A DNA stretch of 64,000 bases from Podocnemis expansa (lineage: Eukaryota; Chordata; Testudines; Podocnemididae): the NCBI GenBank assembly GCA_007922195.1, contig ML682005.1:35827366-35891365 (forward strand), read 5' to 3'. The notes under the pieces were generated by a model, which worked only from the letters and a program-made list of their open reading frames with translations, ran no database searches and was not told the origin of the DNA. The position numbers and the translations under genes were made by a program. This document shows, piece after piece, positions 34,101 to 39,369 of this stretch (positions within the stretch are counted from its first letter, which is position 1; each line of letters starts with the position of its first letter).

Positions 34101-35660
34101 GCTGCTCACATACATTCAGGTCCCTCCCACCGTCCCTGCTAACGGAGTTGGCAAAGCTATATGGGACTGGGAGGGTCAGGGTCACGGTTACGGTCACCTA
34201 CATAGCCACGGCTGCGACGTGGAGGGGGCGTTGGCCATGCACCCTGACCTGACAGGCTAATGCTAAAGAGTTTCCAAGCTACCGTGTGCTGCGGCCCGTA
34301 GACACCTGTAACTGAATGTATATGAGCAGCCCATCTCGAAGAAGGACGGTTATGGTGAGTAACCAACCGTTAAGCCCATAACATAAAGTACAAAGTTAAA
34401 AGAAACCACCCTTCTTTCCCAATGGTCTCTTCTCTGTAACCACTGCCTCCAGACTTCCCTGCTGGAAGGTTAACAAGGCTACTGACTTGAAGCAAAATGC
34501 CTAAGAGTTGGGGAAAACAGCCTGCTGTCTGCTCCTGGCTCAGCTTCTCTCCTTGCACAGAGCACAAGTGCAACTGCCCTCGGCTGGCTGCTTGATCTCA
34601 GACGTCTGACCACTGCACTAGCAAGGAATCTTTCGGAGTATGCACAAAGCTACACAGTACATGCTTGAAACTTCTGGGTCTAGGCAGCTAAATCTGCCCA
34701 GCAACAGTGACCCAGCAAGAGCATCTCAGACCCCAGCAAATCTCTTAAAGAGACACTCCTCATTTAAGCCCATGGGTTACACATATTTAATCTGGAAATC
34801 ATTGCGAGGCAGTAAACATGGAATCCCAGTACCACATTCAACAGTAGCTTTTCATAGTAGATCCACATTTTAAGATTATGGACAGAAGTACCGAGCAGTC
34901 ACAACACAAAAAGTTGAATCCTCTGATCATCTTTCTGGAATACAGAGACTGTTGCATGTGAGGAAATCCAGAGTTTAAATGGACACTGCATCCTTAATTA
35001 TGTAGTTGTCTCATCACCCTTCCCTGATTTGCTTCTATCATGTAAAGAAAGGATGGCTGCACAACTCTGTTTTTTAGGATGGAGAGAAAATGTACATCCT
35101 TTACCTGACCCTCTAGTTGGTTTGTATTGATATGATGTTAATTCCTAGTGAAAGACTTGCCATCTAGCTGACACTAATGACGTGCTTATGAGAAGTTTAG
35201 CAAGGAAATATGAATTAAGATGGCACAGAACATAGCGTTCCTGTCTCATCCCCTACACATGGTTTCCCTTTCCTCCCCTCCCCTGACCAGGGATGAGGCA
35301 TGCTGGTGAGATGATATGGAGAAGCTGGCACTGCCATTTCCCATGTTGTCTTTGTTCTGTGGATAAATTGGAGATTTACTACTCAAGGCTCTTAATCTGG
35401 CATTTTTAACTCCCAGTACTTAATCCTTCCTTTCTCACTCCTTCTCCTCTAAATTTAGGGCCCAGTCTTTTTCAATGTTCCATTGAAGTCAAGAGGAGCT
35501 GAAGTATGGAGCAGTGCATCTCCCAGAGTCAGGCTCTCGAGTTGCACAATCTGTTTAAAAACACTGATCTTCCTTTTTCTTTTTGCACAGGCACAATTAC
35601 ATTCAAGGAACAAAACTGTTTGCAGTCTTTTTCTTGGAGATTGCAAAGCAGCACAGATAG
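2948..35660 (+). CDS. CNDP1: Carnosine dipeptidase 1 (secreted M20 metallodipeptidase), exons 2-12
   Basis: Zinc-dependent dipeptidase that hydrolyses carnosine-type Xaa-His dipeptides and is secreted in mammals. Eleven exons join in frame: 2948-3067, 3811-3954, 15340-15502, 17184-17272, 19479-19679, 21480-21564, 22667-22827, 23085-23249, 23569-23710, 25386-25533, 35591-35660. The total is 1488 nt, giving 495 residues plus stop (numbered without exon 1). All introns are GT/AG. M20 residues are all present: H119 and D121 in [10 protein letters not shown]152 in [11 protein letters not shown]186/E187 in EGMEEAGS, D215 in ISDNLWI, H248 in [10 protein letters not shown]465 in [16 protein letters not shown] and DDGEHSQ favour CNDP1 over the cytosolic CNDP2 (TDDKGP, DDGAHSQ). 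A hydrophobic signal segment opens exon 2. The start-codon exon is not identified. No stop or frameshift interrupts it, so it is probably functional. Confidence 0.95.
3380..3590. mobile_element. hAT-type MITE, family shared with 59035-59211
   Basis: It starts CAGGGGTCACAAAC and ends GTTTGGGACCCCTG, an imperfect terminal inverted repeat. The interior (ggccgcatgtggccctac, tttcatacaatg-like stretch) matches the copy at 59035-59211 in inverted orientation. The flanking 8-mers (CCTTAATG and CTTTAACT) match only partly, so the target duplication is decayed. Confidence 0.75.
3811..3954 (+). CDS. CNDP1: CNDP1 exon 3
   Basis: The acceptor is TTCTCTGCAG and the donor is GAG|GTACCT. It has 48 codons, phase 0 at both ends. 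It begins [12 protein letters not shown] and runs through the N-terminal helix region ([20 protein letters not shown]). The last two residues precede the LPDG of exon 4. Confidence 0.96.
4054..4692. mobile_element. hAT-type non-autonomous element, GC-rich interior
   Basis: The ends are CAGGACCGGAACTAG and the complement CAGAGCCATAATTAG, an imperfect inverted repeat. They are flanked by TCGGTAGG and TTGGTAGC (6 of 8 identical), as expected of an aged hAT target duplication. The GC-rich interior opens several long frames, including one of 250 codons, with no recognisable domain. I read those as chance open frames. Confidence 0.65.
4725..4975. repeat. LTR-like fragment shared with 13790-14130
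   Basis: The stretch 'gagctcatttaacaga..ctagttgccatgg' and the following 'gctaaactgaaaccaacc' recur at 13960-14130. The shared end suggests an antisense LTR of one family. The internal part and target duplication are not identified. Confidence 0.45.
5040..7345 (-). mobile_element. Diverged CR1/L3-like LINE, split by a Harbinger MITE
   Basis: Minus-strand non-LTR element. Fragments include [18 protein letters not shown] (reverse transcriptase; about 7190-6945), then [14 protein letters not shown] and [19 protein letters not shown] (6672-6403), the CR1-like C-terminal region. The 3' part continues at 5040-5685 on the far side of the MITE at 5686-6175. Many stops make it a fossil older than the 41-2690 copy. 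Confidence 0.75.
5686..6175. mobile_element. Harbinger-related MITE, TTTCGAAA-type subterminal repeats
   Basis: It opens GGCTATGTCCACACGAGGC and closes with TTGTGAACATAGCT, an inverted pair. Subterminal DNA is packed with short self-complementary blocks of the ATTTCAAAATAA / TTATTTTGAAATAA kind. The centre (ggggccatgttgccacac, agcaagtcatgtgtccggacatgct) matches the left part of the larger copy at 41593-44450. It interrupts the surrounding LINE, so it inserted later. No clean 3-bp duplication remains. Confidence 0.85.
7346..7769 (-). repeat. LTR fragment, same family as 25835-26738
   Basis: It begins TGTGACCTGGACCTCCTGGG, and from there to 'catacaaatgatttag' it matches 25835-26260 closely. 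The antisense orientation is suggested by TTTATTA (complement of a poly-A signal) at about 7690. It is cut short at 7769 by the repeat starting at 7770; the LTR continuation 'actccatagaaagcaaatcc' is seen only in the other copy. Confidence 0.6.
7770..8890. mobile_element. hAT-like left end plus GC-rich tandem-repeat block
   Basis: The left end CAGTGGGTCCCAACCTGTGG is typical of hAT-related MITEs. The interior at about 8160-8850 has an imperfect repeated module, roughly 'gcaggggctggctgtggaccacggtgg', near 8235, 8333, 8507 and 8714. Spacing is irregular. A 329-codon frame (8013-9002, +) and others cross it, but they only encode the repeated motif ([13 protein letters not shown]) with no domain. 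I could not find the right terminus. Confidence 0.5.
8890..9840 (-). repeat. Probable antisense LTR/retroelement fragment
   Basis: The stretch 'gtggttcagagtttattattcagctgaataac' near 9018 looks like an antisense poly-A region of an LTR. The remainder up to 9840 has no coding similarity I can recognise. This is weak evidence. Confidence 0.3.
9840..9962. repeat. Short repeat shared with 57985-58095
   Basis: The stretches 'attaatactacattt' and 'ctccaatgtcctcctttc', followed by 'ggtatctggtagctctac', recur nearly unchanged at 57985-58095. The class is not known to me. Confidence 0.55.
9963..10627. other. Intronic sequence, nothing recognised
   Basis: Intron 3 of gene 1. Apart from a short alternating purine-pyrimidine tract (acacatgcgcatgtgcatgc, near 10520) I see no gene, terminus or repeat that I can name. 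Confidence 0.5.
10628..10812 (-). mobile_element. Penelope-like/foldback repeat, copy A
   Basis: It contains the family signature 'ggcacttaaagattaacaaatttatcacatgagctttcatgggagaaaa' in pieces, then an inverted partial copy (caggagtccttgttttgctgaactgg) and the family end CCCCCTGGAACTTG. The hammerhead-like core on the minus strand is degraded (CTGACAA, stem II broken). Confidence 0.65.
11017..12800 (+). pseudogene. hAT (Charlie/ZBED5-like) transposase fossil with BED finger
   Basis: A degraded hAT transposase on the + strand. At 11103-11230 a BED zinc finger is readable ([15 protein letters not shown], later HLKTKC), with two in-frame stops. At 11230-11690 is the N-terminal region ([20 protein letters not shown], then [19 protein letters not shown]). 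At 11730-12160 is the core ([40 protein letters not shown]). At 12600-12796 is the C-terminal dimerisation region ([35 protein letters not shown]). Gene order and motifs match the hAT family related to domesticated ZBED5/FAM200 genes. Frameshifts and stops show it is not domesticated here. Termini are not found. Confidence 0.88.
12870..13720 (-). repeat. Possible Ty3/gypsy gag remnant
   Basis: On the minus strand near 13200-13110 a zinc-knuckle-like pattern is visible (C..C..KKGHFA..C), spread over two frames. Nothing else is clear. It borders the LTR-like fragment at 13790-14130, which would fit an antisense LTR retroelement. Confidence 0.3.
13790..14135. repeat. LTR-like fragment shared with 4725-4975
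   Basis: The 'gagctcatttaaacacagctagtggccttgg' region and 'gcaaaactgaaaccaatc' align with the fragment at 4725-4975. The two copies are about 9 kb apart in the same orientation. Confidence 0.45.
14195..14625. mobile_element. Penelope-like foldback repeat, copy B (two inverted arms)
   Basis: The left arm (14195-14265: gtgggagaaaatcccact, tcagatgctttgaagatgg) is the inverted complement of the right arm (14478-14560: cccatcttcaaagtgtctga, cgaagtgggattttctccca). On the + strand the right arm keeps CTGACGA, a perfect GTGGGA/TCCCAC hairpin and AAAA where GAAA is expected. The family end 'gaactagactaacactgctgcccc' follows. Confidence 0.75.
14800..14945 (-). mobile_element. Penelope-like repeat, copy C, next to a poly-A run
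   Basis: A run of about 19 A (14802-14820) precedes 'ggcacttaaagactaacagatttatttattgcatgagctttcgtgggag' in pieces. The family end 'tagactaacacagctgcccccttgg' follows. The middle is deleted, so the hammerhead-like CTGA box is missing although CCCACGAAAGC remains on the minus strand. Confidence 0.65.
15340..15502 (+). CDS. CNDP1: CNDP1 exon 4 (first metal-binding motif)
   Basis: The acceptor is CCTCCACAG and the donor is GATG|GTCTGT. The length is 163 nt, ending in phase 1. It encodes [11 protein letters not shown] and then [11 protein letters not shown], which carries the metal-ligand His and the neighbouring Asp of the M20 active site. Confidence 0.97.
15692..16024. mobile_element. Penelope-like foldback repeat, copy D, with target duplication
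   Basis: The element is flanked by a perfect 11-bp direct repeat, TGACTGCACAA, at 15681-15691 and 16025-16035. Inside, a left arm (aaagactaccaaatttattt .. gagctttcttgggagaaaat) is followed by its inverted complement (gcatctaacgaggtaggatt .. gctcatgtgataaataaatt). The right end carries an extra 'gaactagactaacatagctg' tail. This defines a complete 333-bp unit of the family. The hammerhead-like core is mutated (CTAACGA). Confidence 0.85.
16130..16390. repeat. GC-rich degenerate repeat block
   Basis: The composition and phrases (gcctcagcccctctaaaactcagggccagcccc) resemble the interiors of the hAT-type GC-rich elements elsewhere in the window. I could not define termini. Confidence 0.35.
16480..16682 (+). 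mobile_element. CR1 3' end
   Basis: It contains 'ggaatatccatcattggaagtgtttaagagcaggttagacaag' in pieces, then 'gtgactggacttgatgacct', and ends with the CR1-type tail 'tatggttctatgattctgg'. It is the extreme 3' end only. Confidence 0.85.
17184..17272 (+). CDS. CNDP1: CNDP1 exon 5 (bridging Asp)
   Basis: The acceptor is TTTTTTTAAG and the length is 89 nt. It encodes [20 protein letters not shown], with the metal-bridging Asp in TDNK. The donor is ambiguous: TTA|GTAGGT keeps phase 0 and fits exon 6. The overlapping GTAG|GTAGC four bases later would shift the frame, so I chose 17272. Confidence 0.95.
17273..18150. other. Intron 5, nothing recognised
   Basis: Unique-looking AT-rich intron sequence. 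No coding segment or repeat terminus that I can recognise. Confidence 0.5.
18151..18304. mobile_element. hAT-type MITE with perfect target duplication
   Basis: It begins CAGGGGCATTGCTGG and ends CCAGCAGTGCTCCTG, an inverted pair. A perfect 8-bp duplication GTGGAAAG lies at 18143-18150 and 18305-18312. It is 154 bp long and cannot code for a transposase. Confidence 0.88.
18726..19198. mobile_element. hAT-type element with CA-rich interior
   Basis: The termini are CAGGGAGTAAAG and CTTTAACCCCTG. A perfect 8-bp duplication TTGTTATC lies at 18718-18725 and 19199-19206. The interior holds a CA-rich simple repeat (about 18850-18950). The terminal 'attcctccttactttaacccctg' matches, inverted, the start of the element at 53034-53719, so they are one family. 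Confidence 0.85.
19255..19385. repeat. Old interspersed repeat fragment
   Basis: The stretch 'attgtgctaggcaaacagtgaac', then 'ttccctgccctcaaagaga', has the look of a widespread ancient vertebrate repeat tail. I cannot assign a class. Confidence 0.35.
19479..19679 (+). CDS. CNDP1: CNDP1 exon 6 (catalytic Glu pair and metal Asp)
   Basis: The acceptor is TACCTAATTAG and the donor is GAG|GTAGAA. It has 67 codons, phase 0. It encodes [17 protein letters not shown] with the general-base/metal Glu pair. [19 protein letters not shown] carries a metal Asp. Confidence 0.97.
20340..20760 (+). repeat. Probable LTR with promoter-like elements
   Basis: A CCAAT-type box (aagccaatcagagctgagg) is followed about 15 bases later by a TATA-like 'ctgtatatacaggggcttc'. 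This arrangement is typical of retroelement U3/R. Boundaries and coding parts are not visible. Confidence 0.4.
20761..21479. other. Intron 6 remainder, nothing recognised
   Basis: No coding potential, termini or named repeat seen. A short A/T-rich stretch lies near 21360-21390. Confidence 0.5.
21480..21564 (+). CDS. CNDP1: CNDP1 exon 7
   Basis: The acceptor is TTTCATGCAG and the donor is CTTG|GTAATA. The length is 85 nt, ending in phase 1. It encodes [15 protein letters not shown], including the His of the dimer/lid region conserved in M20 carnosinases. The split codon joins exon 8 as GAT (Asp), where mammals have Gly. Confidence 0.96.
21990..22130 (-). mobile_element. Penelope-like repeat, copy E, best hammerhead-like core
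   Basis: Standard family sequence (ggcacttctaaagactaaca, aatttatttatcacatg). On the minus strand, 22077 to 22049 reads CTGATGA, one A, a 6-bp hairpin ATGGGA-TTTTC-TCCCAT, then GAAA. That is the order of the hammerhead catalytic core and stem II. Stem III and the cleavage triplet are not convincing. Confidence 0.72.
22667..22827 (+). CDS. CNDP1: CNDP1 exon 8
   Basis: The acceptor is TTCTCTAG and the donor is AAG|GTACAG. The length is 161 nt. It encodes [20 protein letters not shown] and the acidic [17 protein letters not shown] stretch typical of carnosinases. Confidence 0.97.
23085..23249 (+). CDS. CNDP1: CNDP1 exon 9
   Basis: The acceptor is TTATAAAG and the donor is CAG|GTAATG. It has 55 codons, phase 0. 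It encodes [19 protein letters not shown], then [15 protein letters not shown], a segment that builds the substrate pocket in the family. Confidence 0.97.
23404..23490 (-). mobile_element. Penelope-like repeat, copy F, truncated
   Basis: The family start is present (acaaacaaggagtcttgtgg .. gggagaaaatcccact), but it stops just before the CTGA box. The minus-strand hairpin and GAAA are present. Confidence 0.7.
23569..23710 (+). CDS. CNDP1: CNDP1 exon 10
   Basis: The acceptor is TTCCTTCTAG and the donor is ACAG|GTTTGT. The length is 142 nt, ending in phase 1. It encodes [20 protein letters not shown] and [20 protein letters not shown]. Confidence 0.97.
24248..25348. mobile_element. hAT-type element interrupted by a Harbinger MITE
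   Basis: The left end CAGTGGTTTCCTACCTGTGG and the right end AAAGGTTGGGAACTG are an inverted pair. No target duplication is visible. The MITE at 24748-25167 sits inside it, so it is the younger insertion. Confidence 0.55.
24748..25167. mobile_element. Harbinger-related MITE, AAGTCGACTT-type repeats, TSD ACT
   Basis: It starts GGCTATGTCTACACTGC and ends TAGTGTAGACATACCC. A perfect 3-bp duplication ACT lies at 24745-24747 and 25168-25170. The interior is almost entirely repeats of TTAAGTCAACTTA / TAAGTTGACTTAA and 'ttaagtcgacttaa', in both orientations, around short spacers. It has no coding capacity. Confidence 0.9.
25386..25533 (+). CDS. CNDP1: CNDP1 exon 11 (C-terminal metal His)
   Basis: The acceptor is CATGTATTTCAG and the donor is GCAG|GTTAAA. 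The length is 148 nt. It encodes [16 protein letters not shown] and [15 protein letters not shown], with the final metal-ligand His. The last codon is split and completed 10 kb downstream in exon 12. Confidence 0.97.
25690..25834. repeat. GC-rich repeat fragment
   Basis: The stretch 'ggattagggggccctgggctgccc .. ggcctgggggaagg' resembles the GC-rich hAT-type interiors. It stops where the LTR at 25835 begins. Confidence 0.35.
25835..26738 (-). repeat. Solo-LTR-like repeat, same family as 7346-7769
   Basis: About 904 bp bounded by TGTGACCTGG and ATATCACA, a TG..CA inverted pair as in LTRs. The first 425 bp match 7346-7769. The complement of a poly-A signal region (TTTTATATAAAAGGG) suggests antisense orientation. 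No internal coding region adjoins it. A clear target duplication is not seen. Confidence 0.55.
26800..27190. repeat. GC-rich degenerate repeat block
   Basis: A GC-rich island with overlapping long open frames on both strands (up to 141 codons) but no domain. The composition and vocabulary match the hAT-type GC-rich elements. Termini are not resolved. Confidence 0.4.
27191..27934. other. Intron 11, nothing recognised
   Basis: AT-rich intron with short poly-T/poly-A runs (27357-27367, 27570). No repeat end or coding segment that I can name. Confidence 0.45.
27935..28560 (-). repeat. Antisense LTR-like repeat, family shared with 55415-55520
   Basis: The stretches 'agcaggatcttattcaggag' and 'gccacatttattgtaaat' recur at 55440-55490. 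The antisense poly-A complement (catttattg) suggests LTR orientation on the minus strand. Confidence 0.5.
28089..28125. repeat. (GC)n(AC)n microsatellite
   Basis: An alternating tract changes from GC to AC repeats, all purine-pyrimidine alternating. Such tracts can adopt Z-form DNA. Confidence 0.95.
28690..29186 (-). repeat. LTR-like repeat, left part, split by the DIRS element
   Basis: The stretch 'cagcaggaataaacccaaac .. actatattaaacattaactt' ends at about 29186. After the DIRS insertion, LTR-like sequence seems to resume at 34372 ('gcccataacataaagtac'). That the two parts belong to one unit is inferred from position and composition. Confidence 0.4.
29449..30545 (+). pseudogene. DIRS gag-like ORF, decayed
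   Basis: It starts near [18 protein letters not shown] and shows a Cys/His-rich cluster ([23 protein letters not shown]), as in the first ORF of DIRS elements. A Pro/Ala/Val/Ser-rich stretch follows, encoded by repeated GGTACCG-like units (29700-30130). The reading frame shifts several times, including at an 18-base C run (30233-30250). Up to 31600 the region continues with capsid-like helical segments ([30 protein letters not shown]). Confidence 0.7.
31654..32693 (+). pseudogene. DIRS reverse transcriptase/RNase H, frameshifted
   Basis: The RT core is recognisable. [20 protein letters not shown] (about 31830) is the template-grip region and [12 protein letters not shown] (31977) carries the first catalytic Asp. 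The YLDD box is at 32173-32184 with DWLIVGKT after it. RNase H/connection features follow: a [15 protein letters not shown] segment (about 32480) and [19 protein letters not shown] (about 32590). At least two frameshifts separate these blocks (near 31970 and 32085). All signature residues survive, so decay is modest. Confidence 0.88.
32694..33935 (+). pseudogene. DIRS tyrosine recombinase, frameshifted and truncated by a stop
   Basis: Follows the RT with the connecting [13 protein letters not shown] block at about 32708. The SAM-like N-terminal domain reads [18 protein letters not shown], then [20 protein letters not shown]. The catalytic Arg box is [11 protein letters not shown] (about 33415). 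Later the HSTRA segment (about 33810) supplies the HxxR pair. The motif leading to the nucleophile Tyr (MHTFVMHY) follows, but a TGA interrupts at about 33890 where the family has Trp. A frameshift lies near 33500. It would integrate a circular intermediate without a DDE integrase. Confidence 0.85.
34372..34870 (-). repeat. LTR-like repeat, right part after the DIRS insertion
   Basis: Resumes immediately after the DIRS right terminus. No coding segment. See the left part at 28690-29186. Confidence 0.35.
34871..35590. other. Intron 11, 3' part, nothing recognised
   Basis: Unique-looking sequence leading into the exon 12 polypyrimidine tract (ctttttctttttgcacag). Confidence 0.5.
35591..35660 (+). 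CDS. CNDP1: CNDP1 exon 12 (last coding exon, stop)
   Basis: The acceptor is TTTTTGCACAG. Joined to exon 11 it encodes [20 protein letters not shown], then QHR and TAG. This is the conserved C-terminal hydrophobic helix of carnosinases and ends within a few residues of the mammalian C-terminus. Confidence 0.97.
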
Positions 35661-35940
35661 TTACAAGAAGCCTCCACCACGAAGACTACAGGCTGAGGGA
35701 GTTGGGCAGAGCAATAATCTAAACACCTACCTATGTTGGCTTTAAACAGTCTTTCCTTCTCCTTTACTACGCTGGAGAAACATGTACAAATTAAGACATG
35801 TTTAGAAGGGCACTGCATGTCTGAAGCTGTTGAAAAATGAAGTGCATGCCACTACTTGCACTGAGTAATATATAGGCGAGGTTTGGCCAAATCAAGTGAT
35901 TTTAGTCCTTATGCAATAAAATTCGATTGAACTTGCCTTA
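35661..35940 (+). terminator. CNDP1: CNDP1 3' UTR with AATAAA at 35915-35920
   Basis: The first canonical AATAAA after the stop lies 255 bases downstream (atgcaataaaattcg). GT-rich sequence follows near 35965. A poly-A site around 35940 is an inference. Confidence 0.65.
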
Positions 35941-36452
35941 TGCTCATTGCATGGAATGTTTCACTTTGTAACTTTAGCCCAGTATGGCAGGGGGAAGAGC
36001 AAACACAGTTTGTTATTAAAGTTTACTTATTACCTATTGTGCAGTCTGGTGAAGATAGTATTGCCTTGTTCACTTTCCAGTTCCTGAACATAAGATCTTT
36101 GTAGCAGCTCTTTTTTCCTTTCGGCTACATATGAATGTGTGAGATGATTTGCAGAAAAATATTTCAATTGACTCTAAATTGCCATCACTTTTGGTGCATC
36201 AATTTTAGCTAAGAATTAATTGAAACTAAAACAAAGGATGTCTTTTGAAACTACATTTACATGAGAAAGTTACTTTTGTTAGATTTTTGGGTCAAACCTC
36301 TGGAACAACTCACATGGGGAAGAGAAACAATGTTTTGTGTCAGGTTCAACTTTGTAGCTATGTAAAATCAAAATGGGAATTCTTTCTGTCACACAGTTAA
36401 ATTACATAGAGACAGTACTGTCAATCCAGTCTTAAATTACAGAAATAGTGAG

Positions 36453-36990
36453 AGAAAAGAACTTATTGCACAATAATGTTATTTTTGTTGATAATATGTG
36501 TTCAGTTTTGGGCTCCCCACTACAAAAAGGACAGGGACATGCTAGAGAGAGTTCAGAGGAGGGAAACCAAAATGATTAAAGGGCTGAAGCACAAGTCCTA
36601 TGAGGATAGACTGAAAGCATTAGGCTTATTTAGTCTGCAGAAGAGAAGATTGAGGGGGGATTTGATAGCAACCTTCAACTACTTGAAGGGATGCTCCAAG
36701 GAAGATGGAGCTTGACTGTTCTCAGTGGTAACAGAGGACAGAACAAGAAGCAATGGTCTCAAGTTGCAGTTAGGGAGGTCGAGGCTGGATATTAAAAAAA
36801 ACTTTTTTACTAGGCGAGTGGTGAAGCATTGGAATGAGCTGCCAAGGGAGGTGGTGGAATCTCCATCTTTGGAGGTGTTTAAGGCCCGGCTGGACAAAAC
36901 CATGACTGGGATGGTTTAGTGGGAGTGGTCCTGCCTCTGGCAGGGGTTGGACTAGATGACCTATGAGGTCCCTTCCAACCCTATGATTAT
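36453..36990 (+). mobile_element. CR1 3' end with C-terminal RT fragment
   Basis: Plus-strand CR1. [20 protein letters not shown] (36505) and [20 protein letters not shown] follow the CR1 ORF2 C-terminus. The 3' UTR then gives 'ggtgtttaaggcccggctgg', 'ggttggactagatgac' and the tail 'ccttccaaccctatgatta'. Low divergence between these blocks suggests a relatively recent copy. Confidence 0.92.
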
Positions 36991-37211
36991 CCAGTGGCAG
37001 CTCCAGAAATTTTTGTATGGGGAGGCATAGCGGGAGCACAGTGAATTTCAGGGTAGGCAAGCACTCATCCTAAACTTATTTTCTCTGAAATAAATCCTAC
37101 TGATTTAGATGAATTTAGTTGACAGAGTTTGCTCTTTATACTGCAAGCAAGCATTAACCAACCAAATTCAAATTGCAGCAAGGAAAACAGCTTCCAAACA
37201 AGTCCCTGTGA

Positions 37212-37374
37212 CAGTGCTTCCCAACCTCTTCTCTGCCATGGCACACCTGGATACCTTTAATTATTTTGAGGCACATCACCACATAGTTTCCAAATGAACT
37301 CATGAATATCCATGAGCCAATCCAGAACTCAGTTTTTCAAAAAAATTCCATGGCACACTGGTTGGTAAACACTG
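37212..37374. mobile_element. hAT-type MITE
   Basis: The termini CAGTGCTTCCCAACC and GGTTGGTAAACACTG are inverted repeats. Flanks CCCTGTGA and CCCTATGT agree at 6 of 8 bases. It is 163 bp long. Confidence 0.75.
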
Positions 37375-37640
37375 CCCTATGTAAACATTTTATGTACCAG
37401 TTAGGCTGAACAGAACACTGGTAATGGCTTTATTTCAAATACAGTTGCTTACTTTTGAGTTAGTACTAGTACAGACACATCCAGGAATACACTAGGTGTC
37501 AGTGAGCGGAAGCAGAGTGAACTGAAACTAGACAATCCCCAGCCAGGTAAGAAAGTCGAGACATGCTGTTGTTTATTCAAGGTCTGGGTGATCAAGATGG
37601 CAGTATGCAAATGGATTTTCTCCTTCATTTCAGAATCAGA

Positions 37641-38060
37641 GGGTATGTCTACACTTAGAATTGAATTCAAATTGATCCAGTGTGTGTGGGGGAGGGGGTG
37701 GGTGCCCAGGGAAAACATCCCCTGCCAGGGTCCTGCCTTCTGCGTCTGGCATGGGGGAAAGCATCCCCTGCCCAGCTCTAGCCACAATGCTTTTCCCTGT
37801 GCTGGGCTCAGCGAGCTGGAGCTTAGCAGAGGCTTGCTTGGTGGCATGGCCCGTTTTGGGGCCATGTTGCCACACCTCCCATAGTGCCCTCCTTCAATTT
37901 GAATTAGCAAGTCCAGTTCATGGACATGCTAATTTGAACTGGAATTTGTAGTGTGGCCACATCCATTCAAATTGACTGAATTCGAACTAATAATTATTAG
38001 TTTGAATTGACTAGTTCAAATTCAGTCAATTGGAATTAACACACTAAGTGTAACATAGCC
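37641..38060. mobile_element. Harbinger-related MITE, AATTCGAATT-type repeats, TSD AGA
   Basis: It starts GGGTATGTCTACACTTAG and ends CTAAGTGTAACATAGCC, with AGA duplicated at 37638-37640 and 38061-38063. Subterminal repeats are of the 'aattgaattcaaatt' and 'ttagtttgaattgact' kind. The GC-rich centre (catcccctgcccagctctagcc, gccatgttgccacacctccc) is shared, inverted, with 62878-63320. Confidence 0.88.
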
Positions 38061-38784
38061 AGAGAGATCACCAGAATCTGCATAACAACTCTTCTTTGGT
38101 CTGTGAGTCTTATTTTAATCATTCCTGAAGGATCAGCCCTTACCCGCCTGTTACACTGCCCAATGACCATCCAAAATAGTCCTCTGCTGTACATGCAATG
38201 TGTTTGGATGGAATCAGATGCCAGTCACAAGCAAGAAAGAAATTAAGGTGCCATTAACTTAGGGGGGTTTTTGTAAACATGGGCTACAAGCAGTCCTTGA
38301 TGGGCTCTGTGATCAGTGAGCCTGTGTGACCTGGGGTGAATGATCAACTTGGCTATGTCTACACTTACAAAATTAATTCAAAATAGTTATTTTGAAATAA
38401 CTACTTTGATTTTAATTAAAAGTAATTATTTTGAATTGGCACTACTTCATATTTATTATTTCGAATTAGAAGTCTAGGGAAGACTCTCTAATTTGAAATA
38501 AAGTAGGAGTTATTTTTCTGAAGTAGAGAGATTCTACTTCACTACACTTTCTAATTCAAAATAAGGGAATAGGGCTATTATTTCAAAATAAGACTGTTCT
38601 GAGTGTAAGGAGTTTTTAATGTGGTCAAATTGTGTTTTCAACAGGTTTGTGAAATCTTGTATTGTTATAACAGGAAATTAAAGGTTAAGGCTGCTCCTCC
38701 CCAGCAAAGTGTTTATGCTTAAGGAGCAGGATTGTGCAATAGATATTATGCAGCCCAGGACTGCACTATCCACACAGCCTAGAG

Positions 38785-39199
38785 CAGCGGTTCCCAACCT
38801 TTTTCGGGCTGGAGACCCCTTTTTTACAACAACAAAAAAAATCTTTGTGGCCTCCCTGGCTGATTATTTAATCCGTCCTGTGCAGGCAAACTCTAGCCTG
38901 CACCACTCTGGTGGCACCACTGGGCTAGCCAGTGAGCGGCGCTGCCGCTATCATGGCCCATGCCACTGGGGAGCTGAGCCATGGCAGCTATGGCCCCCTG
39001 CCCTTGCCCCTGCCTTGGAGCCCCTGCGGCCCCATCTCCGTGCCAGGATCTGGCTGCGGGCGGAGAGAGAGGCAGCTCCGGTGGGGAGCATCAGGGCTGC
39101 AGCTGGATTCTGGCTCTGGTAGGGAGAGACGCTGCAGAGCCCCCTGCAACTTGTCTGTGGACCCTCGGGGGTCCCTGTACCCCAGGTTGGGAGCCACTG
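38785..39199. mobile_element. hAT-type element nested in a Harbinger element
   Basis: Termini CAGCGGTTCCCAACCT and AGGTTGGGAGCCACTG. Flanks GCCTAGAG (38777-38784) and GGCTAGAG (39200-39207) match at 7 of 8. The 415-bp GC-rich interior has open frames without domains. Confidence 0.85.
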
Positions 39200-39369
39200 G
39201 GCTAGAGTGACAGGAGCTGTTGGCAGGCAGTCAGAAGACTCTGGCCTGCCTGACAACACAGAGGGCCGTGTGCAGCTAGCAGTGTGCCGTGCGCACACCT
39301 TCTAGAGAGTTTGCCATAGAGCCCTATGGGGAGCGCTCTCCGGTGGGAAAAGAATGCCCCTGGATTTGT

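Larger units (their letters stand above)
29187..34371 (+). mobile_element. DIRS-type tyrosine-recombinase retrotransposon, near full length
   Basis: About 5.2 kb with DIRS architecture. The first ~180 bp (from ctccttcgagtgctgctcac) are the inverted complement of the last ~185 bp (34185-34362). An internal complementary region at 34028-34105 matches both outer ends: cacctgtaactgaatgatgt pairs with the left end, and ggttggttactcaccgtaac with the right end. Between them lie a gag-like region, RT/RNase H and a tyrosine recombinase on the + strand. GTT occurs at both borders. It lies in the last intron of CNDP1, same orientation. Several frameshifts and stops make this copy inactive, though the structure is well preserved. 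Confidence 0.92.

Noticed and set aside
35455..35646. Minus-strand frames overlapping exon 12 as a separate gene
   Set aside because: They are antisense shadows of the CNDP1 terminal exon and its acceptor.
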